DNA of 64,000 nt, from the NCBI RefSeq assembly GCF_014873945.1, contig NZ_JADBEC010000002.1, forward strand, positions 62,001 to 126,000, read 5' to 3'. The position numbers and the translations under genes were made by a program. The number at the start of each line of letters is the position of its first letter. Within the stretch, counting starts at the first letter, position 1. The DNA comes from Rhizobium viscosum (GTDB lineage Bacteria; Pseudomonadota; Alphaproteobacteria; Rhizobiales; Rhizobiaceae). Below the pieces are notes generated by a model, which searched no databases, was not told where the DNA came from, and saw only the letters and a program-made list of their open reading frames with translations. This document shows positions 8,640-17,141 of this stretch, in pieces.

Positions 8640-9736
8640 GATGGGCTCCGGATGGCGGCGGGGCGCCAGGCAAGGCGATAGCGGACGAAGGCAACAGCAA
8701 TCAGATAGATGAGCAGCAGACTGCCCTGGAAGACACGGACGGCAGCAATCGGCAGGTTGGCCGAGACCATGGCATTGTCGCCGCCGATGTAGAGTGCGGC
8801 CATGACGATAGAGGATATGACGATGCCGATCGGATGCAGGCCGCCGAGATAGGCGACGATGATTGCCGCGTAGCCGTAGCCGGTCGAGATCGAGCGCTGC
8901 AACTGGCCGAGCGGGCCGGCGACTTCGGCTGAACCCGCCAGCCCAGCGGCTGCGCCACCGATCAGCAGCGACAGCCAGATTGCCCAGCTCTCTTTGAAAC
9001 CGGCATAGCTTGCAGCGCGTGGCGCCAGTCCCCCGACTTGCAACCTGTAGCCGACGAAGCTCTTCTGCATGAAGATCCATGCGGCAATCGACAGGATACC
9101 GGCAAGGATCAGCGAGACGTTGACGCGCGTTCCTTCAAACAGGATCGGGACCATGGCGTCATACTGGAACATCACCGACTGCGGGAAATTGAAGCCATTC
9201 GGATCCTTCCAGGGGCCGAGCAGCAGATAATTGAGAAGCTGCGCGGCGACGAAACTCAGCATCAGCGAGACCAGGATTTCGTTGGCATTGAGCCGCACGC
9301 GCCAGAAGGCAGTCAGCGATGCCCAGAGCGCACCGCCGATCATGCCGAGCAGCAGCATTGCCGGCCAGATCCACTGGCCGGTGGCGTCCGGCCACCAGAT
9401 CGGAATGGCAGAGGCAAAGATCGCTCCCAGCAGGAATTGCCCCTCGGCGCCGATATTGAAGACCTTGGCGCGAAAGCCGATCGCAAGCCCCTGCGCGATG
9501 AGCAGCAGCGGCCCGGTCTTCAGGAGCACCTCCGAAAACGACGCCCAGGAATAAAAGGGCTCGATCAGCATCGCATAGATGACTGCGGCCGGGTCACGCC
9601 CCATGACGACATAAAGGCCGAGATTGAGGATGATCGTGACGGCGAGCGCGATCGGCGGGGCGAGCAGCGTAGCGGCAAGCGAGGCGCGTTCCCGGCGGAC
9701 AAGGGTTGGCAAGGCGGCAAACACGGGTCTGCTCAT
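8636..9736 (-). CDS. BMP-type nucleoside/purine ABC importer permease (first permease)
   Basis: This 366-residue permease is the larger partner of the BMP-type importer (YufP/NupP-like). It opens with a basic stretch, helix 1, then 'GRDPAAVIYAMLIEPFYSWASFSEVLLKTGPLLLIAQGLAIGFRAKVFNIGAEGQFLLGA', where the N-I-G-A-E-G-Q motif is diagnostic. The start is the ATG overlapping the ATPase stop by 4 bases. The same frame stays open further upstream, but that stretch lies inside the ATPase gene. It forms the translocation pore with the 7728-8639 product. Confidence 0.93.
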   Translation of the reverse strand: MSRPVFAALPTLVRRERASLAATLLAPPIALAVTIILNLGLYVVMGRDPAAVIYAMLIEPFYSWASFSEVLLKTGPLLLIAQGLAIGFRAKVFNIGAEGQFLLGAIFASAIPIWWPDATGQWIWPAMLLLGMIGGALWASLTAFWRVRLNANEILVSLMLSFVAAQLLNYLLLGPWKDPNGFNFPQSVMFQYDAMVPILFEGTRVNVSLILAGILSIAAWIFMQKSFVGYRLQVGGLAPRAASYAGFKESWAIWLSLLIGGAAAGLAGSAEVAGPLGQLQRSISTGYGYAAIIVAYLGGLHPIGIVISSIVMAALYIGGDNAMVSANLPIAAVRVFQGSLLLIYLIAVAFVRYRLAWRPAAIRSPS

Positions 9737-11256
9737 GCAATCGCTTTCTCGCGCTGTGACTGGGCACCGATCATATATCGGCCGATGTCCTCGGGCTTTG
9801 TATCGCGTGTGACGAGCGGCGGGCTCAGCGTGCCGTGGTGAAGGACCTGGATGAAGTCGCTGAGCTCGAACAATTCTTCGAGCTCCTCGGAAATGACGAG
9901 GATTGCCATGCCTTCGTTGCGCAGCGTGATGAGCCGCTTGCGGATTGCCGAAGCAGCACCGATATCGACGCCCCATGTGGGTTGGGCGAGGAAGAGCAGC
10001 TTCGGCGCCAGCATGATTTCGCGCCCGACGATGAACTTCTGCAAATTGCCGCCGGAGAGCGAGCCGGCCTCCGCCTCGGGGCCGCGCGTGCGCACGTCGT
10101 AGTCACGGATGCATTCGTTGGTGAAGGCGGTCGCCTGTGCCTTGTCGAGCAGGCCGCGTTTGACGAGATTGAGGGGATGGGCGGTCAGCAGGCTATTGAG
10201 GGTAAGCGACATTTCGGGGACAGCGCCGCGGCCGAGCCGATCCTCCGGCACGAAGGCAAATCCGAGCTGCCGGCGGGCTGCCGGCTCGAGCATGCCGACA
10301 TCCTTGCCCATCATGAAGATCTGGTCGCGTTGGTCGCGCGGCAGGATCGTTTCGCCGGAGATCAGCGCGGCAAGCTCGCTTTGGCCGTTGCCGGAAATCC
10401 CGGCAATGCCGAGGATTTCTCCGGCGCGGACGACAAGGCTGACCTGGGAGAGCGGCACTGCAAAGGGATCATCCGGCCTGTAATCGAGCCCTATCAGTTC
10501 CAGCCGCTTCTCGCCTTCGTCAAGCGGCAGCGCCGGCATGGGTTCCGGCATGTCACGGCCGATCATCATGCGGGCAAGGTCATGGGCATCATGCTCGCGC
10601 GGATCGACATGGCCGGTCACCCGTCCGCCGCGCAGGATCGTCGCGCGGTCGCAGAGCGACTGGATTTCTTCCAGCTTGTGGGAAATGAAAAGGATGGAAA
10701 CGCCGCCGTCGCGCAGACGTCGCAAGGTCTCGAACAGCTTCTCCACGGCCTGCGGCGGCAGGACAGATGTCGGCTCGTCGAGGATCAGCAGCTTCGGATC
10801 GGTCATCAGGCAGCGGATGATTTCCACGCGTTGCCGCTCGCCGACCGAAAGCGAGTGTACATGGGTGAGTGGATCGACCTCCAGGCCGAATTCATGCCCG
10901 AGCTTGCGGATACGCTCCGCAAGCTCGGCTTTCTTGCCGGCGACGATCAGGCGAATATTCTCGACGACCGTCAGGCTCTCAAACAGCGAGAAATGCTGAA
11001 AGACCATGCCGATGCCGGCACGCCTTGCCTCTGCGGGAGAGGCAAGGCTGAGGTTCTGCCCGTTCCAGGCAACAGTTCCGCTGTCCGGCTGCTCGACGCC
11101 ATAGATCAGCTTCATCAGGGTCGATTTGCCGGCCCCGTTTTCTCCGAGGATGGCGTGGATCGAGCGGGGAGCGACGTCAAGATCGATCTGCTGGTTGGCA
11201 TGGACCTGGCCGTAGCTCTTGGAAATGCCGCGGAGCGACAGGAGCGGGCTTTCCAT
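9733..11256 (-). CDS. double-domain ATPase of BMP-type nucleoside/purine importer
   Basis: This 507-residue protein has two ABC domains. The first has a proper Walker A (GENGAGKST), an LSVGERQR signature and a Walker B 'LLILDEPTS'. The second has the degenerate Walker A 'GISGNGQSE' usual for this family, an LSGGNLQK signature and 'LLFLAQPTWGVD'. This asymmetry is typical of the RbsA/YufO group. The start codon lies 3 bases after the stop of the binding-protein gene. Confidence 0.94.
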   Translation of the reverse strand: MESPLLSLRGISKSYGQVHANQQIDLDVAPRSIHAILGENGAGKSTLMKLIYGVEQPDSGTVAWNGQNLSLASPAEARRAGIGMVFQHFSLFESLTVVENIRLIVAGKKAELAERIRKLGHEFGLEVDPLTHVHSLSVGERQRVEIIRCLMTDPKLLILDEPTSVLPPQAVEKLFETLRRLRDGGVSILFISHKLEEIQSLCDRATILRGGRVTGHVDPREHDAHDLARMMIGRDMPEPMPALPLDEGEKRLELIGLDYRPDDPFAVPLSQVSLVVRAGEILGIAGISGNGQSELAALISGETILPRDQRDQIFMMGKDVGMLEPAARRQLGFAFVPEDRLGRGAVPEMSLTLNSLLTAHPLNLVKRGLLDKAQATAFTNECIRDYDVRTRGPEAEAGSLSGGNLQKFIVGREIMLAPKLLFLAQPTWGVDIGAASAIRKRLITLRNEGMAILVISEELEELFELSDFIQVLHHGTLSPPLVTRDTKPEDIGRYMIGAQSQREKAIA

Positions 11257-11259
11257 GGC

Positions 11260-12360
11260 TTATTTCGGCAGCGGCGTCTTGACACCCTTGACGTGCCAAT
11301 CCATCGCAACGATCTGGACGTCCGTCAGCGTGGCGCCGGAGGCGACACCTTCGCTGCCATCGGCCTTGGCGATTGGGCCGGTAAACGGCGAGAAGCTGCC
11401 GTCGGCGATCTTGGCTTCGATTTCCTTGATCTTGCTCATCGTATCGGCCGGGATCGCCGGGTTCCAGTCGACGACTTCGACCACCTTGTCGGCAACGCCG
11501 AGGAAGGTATTGGCGCCCTTGAACGTGCCGGCGAGGTGGGCATCGACCGAAGCCTTGAAGAAAGGCGACCAGTCGGTGGCGACGCAGCCGAGATAGGTCT
11601 TCTCGGCATATTTCTTCATCGAGGAGTTCAGGTTGAAGGCATAGATGCCGGCTTCCTCGCAGGCGGAGATGACCGAAGGCGTATCCTGCGCATTCGAGAA
11701 GATGACGTCGCAGCCCTGCGAGATCAGAGCCTTGGCGGCTTCCTGCTCCTTGGCCGGATCGAACCAGGAGTTGACCCAGACGACGGAGACTTCGATGTCG
11801 GGCTTGACGGCCTGCGCGCCGAGCGTGAAGGCATTGATGGAGGTGATCAGTTCGGGAATGGCAAAGGCCGAGACCGAGCCGAGCTTGCCGGTCTTGGAGA
11901 CGGCGGCGGCCGCCATGCCGAGCAGGTAGGTGCCCTGGAAATATTTAGCGGCAAAGGGCGAGAAGTTCGGCGCGACCTGAAAGCCCGAAGCATGCAGGAC
12001 GGTGACCTTGGGATTGCGGCGGGCGATCTGCAGCGCACCGTTCTGATAGCCGAAGGAGCCGGCGATCAGGAAATGGTTTCCGTCGGCAACCGTCTTGTTC
12101 ATGATGCGGTCGGCATCCGGACCTTCGGCGATGTTCTCGATAACAGTGACCTTCACCTTGTCGCCATAGGCGGCCTTGATCGGATCGATGCCGGCGGCAA
12201 GCGCATGACCCCAGCCGACATCGCCGATCGGCGATGGTACGACAAGGGCGATGCCGAGTGGTTCGTCGGCAGCAAGTACGGAGCGGCCGGCGAAGGCGGT
12301 AGCGAGCCCGGCAGCCGCCGCGCTCTTCATGAGCGTTCTGCGGGTCAGATTGTTGGACAT
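11260..12360 (-). CDS. BMP-family (Med/PnrA-like) substrate-binding protein with Tat signal
   Basis: This 366-residue periplasmic receptor is of the basic membrane protein (BMP) family, whose known members bind purine nucleosides. A twin-arginine signal (T-R-R-T-L-M-K at residues 6-12) is followed by an Ala-rich core and a probable cleavage after Ala30. The mature part contains 'GDVGWGHALAAG', 'HASGF' and 'FQGTYLLGMAAA', which are typical BMP segments. It lies between a purine-deaminase-like gene and the importer ATPase. The neighbours suggest a purine or purine-nucleoside ligand, which is inferred. Confidence 0.93.
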   Translation of the reverse strand: MSNNLTRRTLMKSAAAAGLATAFAGRSVLAADEPLGIALVVPSPIGDVGWGHALAAGIDPIKAAYGDKVKVTVIENIAEGPDADRIMNKTVADGNHFLIAGSFGYQNGALQIARRNPKVTVLHASGFQVAPNFSPFAAKYFQGTYLLGMAAAAVSKTGKLGSVSAFAIPELITSINAFTLGAQAVKPDIEVSVVWVNSWFDPAKEQEAAKALISQGCDVIFSNAQDTPSVISACEEAGIYAFNLNSSMKKYAEKTYLGCVATDWSPFFKASVDAHLAGTFKGANTFLGVADKVVEVVDWNPAIPADTMSKIKEIEAKIADGSFSPFTGPIAKADGSEGVASGATLTDVQIVAMDWHVKGVKTPLPK

Positions 12361-12383
12361 GTCAGTTCCCCTCTTTTGGTTGT

Positions 12384-13763
12384 TCAGAATTCGACGGTCG
12401 CGAGCGCCGCTTCGGCATCCGCGAAAAGCTTGGATTCGTCGAGGCCGGTGAATTCACCAGCCTGCCAGACGATGCGTCCGTTGATCATGGTGAGGTCGGT
12501 CGGCATGCCGATCCCGAGCTTGGCGATCAGGCTCAGCGGGTCATGCCGCGTGCCGACATAATCCATCCGCCGCGTATCGATCGCGAAAAGGTCTGCCGCC
12601 ATGCCCGGCGCAAGACGGCCGATATCCCGGCGGCCGAGCAGGCTTGCGCCGCCCGTCGTAGCGTAACCCAGGAAATCGACGGGCGGCGGAACGGGATGGG
12701 CGCGTGTCGATGCCGCCAGGCATTGCAGCATATAGGCGGAGTGGATGCAGTGCATGAGGTTCGAATTGTCGTTCGAGGCAGCGCCGTCGCAACCAAGCCC
12801 GACGCGCAGGTCGAAGGCCGACATGGCCGGAATATCCGTCACCTCAGCGCCGACAAGATAGACCGGCTCCGGGCAATGGGAGACGCCGGTGCCGCTTGCC
12901 GCCATCTTGCGCAGTTCGTCATGCGTCAGTTCCCAGCAATGGGCATAAAAGGTGTCGGGACCGGCAAAACCGAGTTCGGTGCAATAATCGACCGTACGCA
13001 TGCCATACCGTGCCTCGATGACAGGGCTTTCGCCTTCGCCGACATGTGTGTGCAGAAATGCGCCGCGGTCACGGGCAAGGGCCACGGATTCAACGAAGGT
13101 CTCGCGGTAGCAGTTGACCGGCTGGCAGGGGGCGACCACCACCTGCCGCATGCTGAAGGGGCCGGCATCGTGGTAGCTGTCGATCAGCCGGGCGCAATCG
13201 GCTATGAATTCATCCGTCGTTTCCAGCATGGCATCCGGGATCGTCGATCCCTCGGATTTCGGCAGGGTATTGCCGCCGCGGCCTGCATGGAAACGCATGC
13301 CGAGAAGCTCGGCCGCCTCAAACTGGCGGTCGATCAGACGCTTTCCAGCGTGCCGGGGAAAGCAGTATTGGTGGTCGAAAGCCGTCGTGCAGCCGTGCTT
13401 GATCATTTCGGCCATGGCGGTGACCGAGGAATGGTAGAAGCAATCCTCGGTCAGTCGCGAGAAGATCGGGTAGATCCGGTCCAGCCACTCGATGACCGAC
13501 AGTTTCGTCCAGTCGAGATCGGCCCGGTTGCGTACGAAGCACTGGAAGAAATGGTGATGCGTGTTGACGAGGCCCGGATAGACGAACCAGCCGGTGGCAT
13601 CCTGGACGATCGTGCCGGCGTGCAGCGTTTCTGTCGGAAGGTTCGCTCCGATGGCCTGGATCGCCGGACCATTGGTGAGCAGATCGACATTCCGGCGCAT
13701 GGCAGGACCATTGCCCTCGTCGACAATGACCGCCGCGCAGTTCTTCAGAAGGTGGCCAGCCAT
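12384..13763 (-). CDS. amidohydrolase, 8-oxoguanine/guanine deaminase-like
   Basis: This 459-residue member of the metal-dependent amidohydrolase superfamily belongs to the deaminase branch (AtzB, guanine and 8-oxoguanine deaminases). Visible metal and catalytic residues are H69-x-H71 in 'NTHHHFF', the His-Glu pair in 'HTHVGEGE', the His in 'FYAHCWELT' and the Asp in 'GLGCDGAASNDNSN'. The last motif closely resembles 8-oxoguanine deaminases. It lies between a BMP importer and a GST/oxygenase/Rieske set. The most economical reading is hydrolytic deamination of an oxidised or methylated guanine-type purine, though the exact substrate cannot be read from sequence. Confidence 0.85.
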   Translation of the reverse strand: MAGHLLKNCAAVIVDEGNGPAMRRNVDLLTNGPAIQAIGANLPTETLHAGTIVQDATGWFVYPGLVNTHHHFFQCFVRNRADLDWTKLSVIEWLDRIYPIFSRLTEDCFYHSSVTAMAEMIKHGCTTAFDHQYCFPRHAGKRLIDRQFEAAELLGMRFHAGRGGNTLPKSEGSTIPDAMLETTDEFIADCARLIDSYHDAGPFSMRQVVVAPCQPVNCYRETFVESVALARDRGAFLHTHVGEGESPVIEARYGMRTVDYCTELGFAGPDTFYAHCWELTHDELRKMAASGTGVSHCPEPVYLVGAEVTDIPAMSAFDLRVGLGCDGAASNDNSNLMHCIHSAYMLQCLAASTRAHPVPPPVDFLGYATTGGASLLGRRDIGRLAPGMAADLFAIDTRRMDYVGTRHDPLSLIAKLGIGMPTDLTMINGRIVWQAGEFTGLDESKLFADAEAALATVEF

Positions 13764-13764
13764 G

Positions 13765-14424
13765 TCAGCTTTCCTCCTTTGCAGGATGCGGATCGGGCTT
13801 CAGCTCATGCAGGCGGTGAATGCCGGGCATCTCGATGAAGCCGCCGAGGCTGCGGACGGCCCGCAGCCAGAGCCGGATGTTTGGATAGGGATCGAGCGAG
13901 ATGCCGCCGTCGGGGGCGAGCGCGACGTAAGGGAAGCAGGCGATATCGGCGATCGTGGCGCGGTTCGACGCCAGGAAGCGCATGCCGCGAAGCTGCTGTT
14001 CGAAGAGACCGGCTTCCAGTTCGCGCAGCGCGGCGATGCCCTGCGCCTGCAGGGTTTCAATATTGCCGGGGCGCAGAAGCATTTCATGCAGCCGCGCGCC
14101 GCCGAGATTGGCCGTCAGCCGATGTGAGAAGGAAAGCCACTGCTGTACCCGCGCCGTCTCTTCAGGTGTGCTTGTACCGAGCCATTCTGGCGCGCCTTGG
14201 GCAGCGAGATAGGCGAGGATGGCTGAGGATTCCGTCAGGACGAGATCGCCATCCACAAGGATCGGGATGGAACCTGCCGGATTGAGCGCCAGGAGTTCCG
14301 GACCACGATGTTCGACGCCGGGATGAAAATCGACCGGGCGGATATCCAGCTTAATGCCGAGGATCGCTGCCATCAGGCGGATCTTGTAGCAGCTCGGCGA
14401 GAGAATGTAGTCGTAGAGCTTCAT
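13765..14424 (-). CDS. glutathione S-transferase-fold protein (NdmE-like by context)
   Basis: This 219-residue GST has a thioredoxin-fold N-terminal domain (residues 1-80: 'SPSCYKIRLMAAILG', a cis-Pro in 'AGSIPILVDG', and the glutathione-binding 'ESSAILAYL') and an all-helical C-terminal domain. It is separated by 1 base from the deaminase gene and overlaps the oxygenase gene by 4 bases. In Pseudomonas putida CBB5 a GST-like protein, NdmE, is needed for N7-demethylation and holds the Rieske-less oxygenase NdmC in complex with NdmD. The same three partners recur here, so a structural rather than detoxifying role is likely. This is an inference. Confidence 0.85.
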   Translation of the reverse strand: MKLYDYILSPSCYKIRLMAAILGIKLDIRPVDFHPGVEHRGPELLALNPAGSIPILVDGDLVLTESSAILAYLAAQGAPEWLGTSTPEETARVQQWLSFSHRLTANLGGARLHEMLLRPGNIETLQAQGIAALRELEAGLFEQQLRGMRFLASNRATIADIACFPYVALAPDGGISLDPYPNIRLWLRAVRSLGGFIEMPGIHRLHELKPDPHPAKEES

Positions 14425-15269
14425 TGCGCGACCAACTGTGCGCCGTAGGTGTAATTATGGCGCTTGAGCCAGCGCCGATAGGCGACCGACGTCAGATCGG
14501 CCCTGGTCGGGATTTCCATGCCGGGATCGAGCGGCAGCAGGGCCGGGATCTGGTTCTCGAGGATCGAGCGATCCTGCAGGAAGATCATCTGCTGAAAATG
14601 GATGAGGTCTGTCATTGGTGTCACGTCATCAAAAAGGGCCATCCATGGCCATACGTCGCAAAGGTCTTCCGCGAGCGGCTGCACGAAGAGGGTGATGACA
14701 TCCCATTCGCCCGGCCGGGGAGGGCAGGTCTTGTAGAGCACCGAGCAGGTCGGTGCCGGCACGCGGTACATATATTCGGTCGTGATCCCGCCGCTCGCCG
14801 ACTTGGCGGCCTGCGGCTGATAGAACTTTACCTGCGTTGCCCAGACCTCGTCTTCGTCCTCGCGGATCTCAACCTTGTAATTCTCGACTTCCGTGTGCGG
14901 CTCGGCGCCGAGAATATCGGTGTGAACAAACGGGAAATGGGCGATGTCGAGAAAATTCTCCACCGCGCGCAGCGGCGAGCAGCGCACCCGTACCACGCCG
15001 ACGTCGACAAAACGGCGGCCGGGTTGATCCGCCTCTGGAATGGCAAAAAGTTCCTTGGCGGGATTGCCGAGGGAGGACCAGACATGGCCGTAGCGGACAC
15101 GGACCGGGAGGCTGCGCCCATCGGTAGATGTCACCCGCGCATTGCCATCGGGCGTGCGCGCCACTTCGATGGGTTCGCCCATTAAAGCGGTTTTGGTTCC
15201 TGCCTCGGTCAGTTGGGAAAAAAGGCCGACCGGATACCATTCGTTGATCATTGCAGCAGCCTTCGTCAT
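14421..15269 (-). CDS. Rieske-less ring-hydroxylating oxygenase catalytic subunit (NdmC-like)
   Basis: This 282-residue protein has the mononuclear-iron domain of Rieske oxygenases. N105, D108, H111 and H116 match the bridging Asp and two His ligands, and a late 'QDRSILENQ' supplies the third (Asp) ligand. The N-terminus begins like a Rieske domain ('EWYPVGL', 'LMGEPIEVAR') but jumps from 'TSTDGRSLPVRV' to 'YGHVWSSLGNP', so the stretch that would carry the CxH and CxxH cluster ligands is missing. The protein therefore cannot hold its own 2Fe-2S cluster. The next gene upstream, overlapping by 4 bases, encodes exactly that domain. NdmC, a purine N7-demethylase, has the same defect. Confidence 0.88.
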   Translation of the reverse strand: MTKAAAMINEWYPVGLFSQLTEAGTKTALMGEPIEVARTPDGNARVTSTDGRSLPVRVRYGHVWSSLGNPAKELFAIPEADQPGRRFVDVGVVRVRCSPLRAVENFLDIAHFPFVHTDILGAEPHTEVENYKVEIREDEDEVWATQVKFYQPQAAKSASGGITTEYMYRVPAPTCSVLYKTCPPRPGEWDVITLFVQPLAEDLCDVWPWMALFDDVTPMTDLIHFQQMIFLQDRSILENQIPALLPLDPGMEIPTRADLTSVAYRRWLKRHNYTYGAQLVAQ

Positions 15270-15907
15270 GCGACCTCCTTCTGCCGCGATTCCGCCTGCC
15301 GACGCACCGCTTCGGCGACACGGGACGCCGTGACACGGTCCGCCGGGCTGCGGCCCTGCTCGATCAGCACGTGAATGAGCGTGCGGTCAGTTTGCTCAGT
15401 CGGCAGCAGCCTGATCCATGGAGAGTGCGCGATATGGATAAGTCCATCGGCGCCGGCTTTGGAGCCAGCCGCCGATTCAATGGCCGAAATATCAGCGTCT
15501 GCCGTCATCGAGCGCAGCGGAACGAGATCGGTAAAGCGTGGCGGCTGTTCCGCCGGTTCTCCGGTAGCGACCCAGATGACGCCGTCCGATTCCTCGACCT
15601 TATGGACTCCGACACGGATCGTTTCCGGCGGTACGAGATCGGGGTGTGCCGGGATGCGGATGCATCCCCCCGCCGGAGAATAGCTCCAGCCATGATAGAT
15701 ACAGGAGAGCGCCTCGCCGCGCACGAAGCCATGGGACAATCGCATCCCGCGATGCGGACAGCGGTCCGACGATGCCGATACGCGTCCGGACTGACTGCGC
15801 CAGAGAGCGATCGATCCAGCTGGCGTCCAGGCTGGCATGACGGTTGCCAGCGGCAGATCAGCAGAAAGGGCGACAGGCGTCCATGAGCCGGCCGTATCAG
15901 ATGGCAT
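15266..15907 (-). CDS. stand-alone Rieske [2Fe-2S] protein, partner of the Rieske-less oxygenase
   Basis: This 213-residue protein has a full Rieske domain in residues 1-120. Ligands are C50-P-H52 and C69-x-x-H72, with the surrounding 'CPHRGMRLSHG' and 'CIYHGW' as in ring-hydroxylating oxygenases. About 90 further residues follow that I cannot assign, ending in a basic helix. No reductase domain is fused to it, unlike P. putida NdmD, which carries a Rieske domain ahead of flavin and plant-type iron-sulfur domains. It probably passes electrons to the iron site of the overlapping oxygenase. No reductase gene is present in the window. It is the first gene of the operon; a GAGGAA lies 11 bases before the ATG. 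Confidence 0.88.
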   Translation of the reverse strand: MPSDTAGSWTPVALSADLPLATVMPAWTPAGSIALWRSQSGRVSASSDRCPHRGMRLSHGFVRGEALSCIYHGWSYSPAGGCIRIPAHPDLVPPETIRVGVHKVEESDGVIWVATGEPAEQPPRFTDLVPLRSMTADADISAIESAAGSKAGADGLIHIAHSPWIRLLPTEQTDRTLIHVLIEQGRSPADRVTASRVAEAVRRQAESRQKEVA

Positions 15908-15948
15908 GACGTATAATTCCTCAATTTTACCAAGGCTTTAGCGCTGTT

Positions 15949-15992
15949 GGCCGCGCACTGCTGCCGAGCTCGCGGCCTCAGTTGTCAGAGGC
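15949..15992 (-). promoter_or_regulatory. 5' leader of Rieske operon with two mutually exclusive short hairpins
   Basis: Between the Rieske start (15907) and the acylphosphatase-like gene, two inverted repeats overlap. GGCCGCG (15949-15955) pairs with CGCGGCC (15971-15977). GCCTC (15975-15979) pairs with GAGGC (15988-15992). Bases 15975-15977 are needed by both, so only one can form at a time. Alternative pairing of this kind is used by attenuators and riboswitches, but the stems are short and I recognise no known aptamer. Confidence 0.3.
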
Positions 15993-16057
15993 TTGCATAA
16001 AAAAATCGCATTGGCAACAATGATTAAATAAAGGGCAGGGGATCAATGCGGCCTGCG

Positions 16058-16345
16058 CTACGGTGTGTCAGCGGGATCTACAATCCTGCGCTGAATCTCA
16101 TCCACCCAGACGTCGATCGGGCCAAGCGAACATCCCATTTCCAGCATGTCGATCAGCTCTACAGGCCCCGCGACCTCAAGTTCGATTCGGTCGGCGCCGG
16201 TGTGAAAGAAATCCTGGGAAAGTCCAAGCTTGTCAGCATGGCGGCGGATCCACGGGATGAACGAGGCGGCATTGACATCGCCGAGGATCGTCATCCGCTC
16301 GCGCAATTCACCCTGCCTTACCTGCATCACTGATTTACCCATCAT
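16058..16345 (-). CDS. acylphosphatase-fold protein lacking both catalytic residues
   Basis: About 95 residues align end to end with acylphosphatase (strand, 'VQGVGFR' loop, helix, 'GL-GWVRN' loop, helix with 'GP'). The loop reads 'GDVNAASFI', so the phosphate-binding Arg is Ile30. The catalytic Asn of the second loop is His48. It is therefore unlikely to hydrolyse acyl phosphates and may be a binding or structural variant. The start at the Met-Met pair gives the normal family length. A longer frame would need a TTG start. It lies upstream of the Rieske operon on the same strand, 150 bases away, and may be transcribed separately. Confidence 0.7.
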   Translation of the reverse strand: MMGKSVMQVRQGELRERMTILGDVNAASFIPWIRRHADKLGLSQDFFHTGADRIELEVAGPVELIDMLEMGCSLGPIDVWVDEIQRRIVDPADTP

Positions 16346-16533
16346 TTTATCCGTGACGACAGCATAGCGGCTTGATGCATTTATGAAAGACGCATGACGG
16401 GCCAAGCGGTCTTATGCCTTTCATGACACCGTGAATAAATAGAACGGGAAACAACCTTATCATCAGCGACGCCGGCTGTACCGTTGAGTATGCTGATCGG
16501 CAATATCGTTCCGCAGGACAAGAGGACATAAAT

Positions 16534-17091
16534 ATGACGACGACTTCCTGGCGGGCAGACCCGCTCGTTTGGGGGACCGGACCACGTGTTTTCGAGGCCT
16601 TTCTGGAGCCGACCTGCCCCTATTCCGTCAGGACGTTCAGCAAGCTTAACGCGCTTCTGGAACAGGCCGGTGTGGACAAGATCACCGTGAAGATGCGGCT
16701 ACAGTCGCAGCCATGGCATCTCTACTCCGGCGTGATCGTACGCTCTATTCTGGCGGCATCGACGCTGGAAGGCGGCAAGGAGACTGCGAAGAAGGTCATG
16801 GCGGCCGTTGCCGCTCATCGCGAGGAATTCGAGTTCGAACGTCACGCCGGTGGCCCGAACATGGATGTCACGCCGAACCAGATCATCGAGCGCCTCGAGC
16901 GCTATAGCGGTGTTGCATTGAAGGAAGCCTTCGCCATTCCCGATCTCGACCGGGAGATCAAATGGCACTGCAAATATGCCCGCCAGAACGGTATTCATGT
17001 CTCGCCGACATTCATGATCGACGGGCTTGTTCGCCCTGACATGAGCAGCGGCGACGATGTCGAGGCCTGGGTCAAGCTGCTGATCGGCTAG
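16534..17091 (+). CDS. DsbA-like thioredoxin-fold protein with CPYS active site
   Basis: This 185-residue DsbA-family protein (DSBA/Thioredoxin_4 type) has 'EPTCPYS' at residues 25-31, a helical insert and the cis-Pro loop 'HVSPTFMIDG'. The second active-site Cys is Ser31, leaving a C-x-x-S motif typical of monothiol or isomerase-like members. There is no signal peptide, so it is probably cytoplasmic. The start is supported by AGAGGA nine bases upstream. The neighbours do not define its substrate. Confidence 0.85.
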   Translation: MTTTSWRADPLVWGTGPRVFEAFLEPTCPYSVRTFSKLNALLEQAGVDKITVKMRLQSQPWHLYSGVIVRSILAASTLEGGKETAKKVMAAVAAHREEFEFERHAGGPNMDVTPNQIIERLERYSGVALKEAFAIPDLDREIKWHCKYARQNGIHVSPTFMIDGLVRPDMSSGDDVEAWVKLLIG

Positions 17092-17141
17092 CCGTTTTTG
17101 GGAAGAGTGGAGAGAACGACCTCAGGACTGAGACGTTTCTG

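Noticed and set aside
9835..12561. Very long open frame (about 900 codons) on the plus strand opposite the BMP importer genes
   Set aside because: It is antisense to three clear importer genes and its translation is rich in Arg, Asp and Gly without domain-like segments. GC-rich codon bias keeps the opposite frame open.
12543..13838. About 430-codon plus-strand frame opposite the deaminase-like gene
   Set aside because: Mirror frame of a gene with all amidohydrolase metal ligands; composition is not protein-like.
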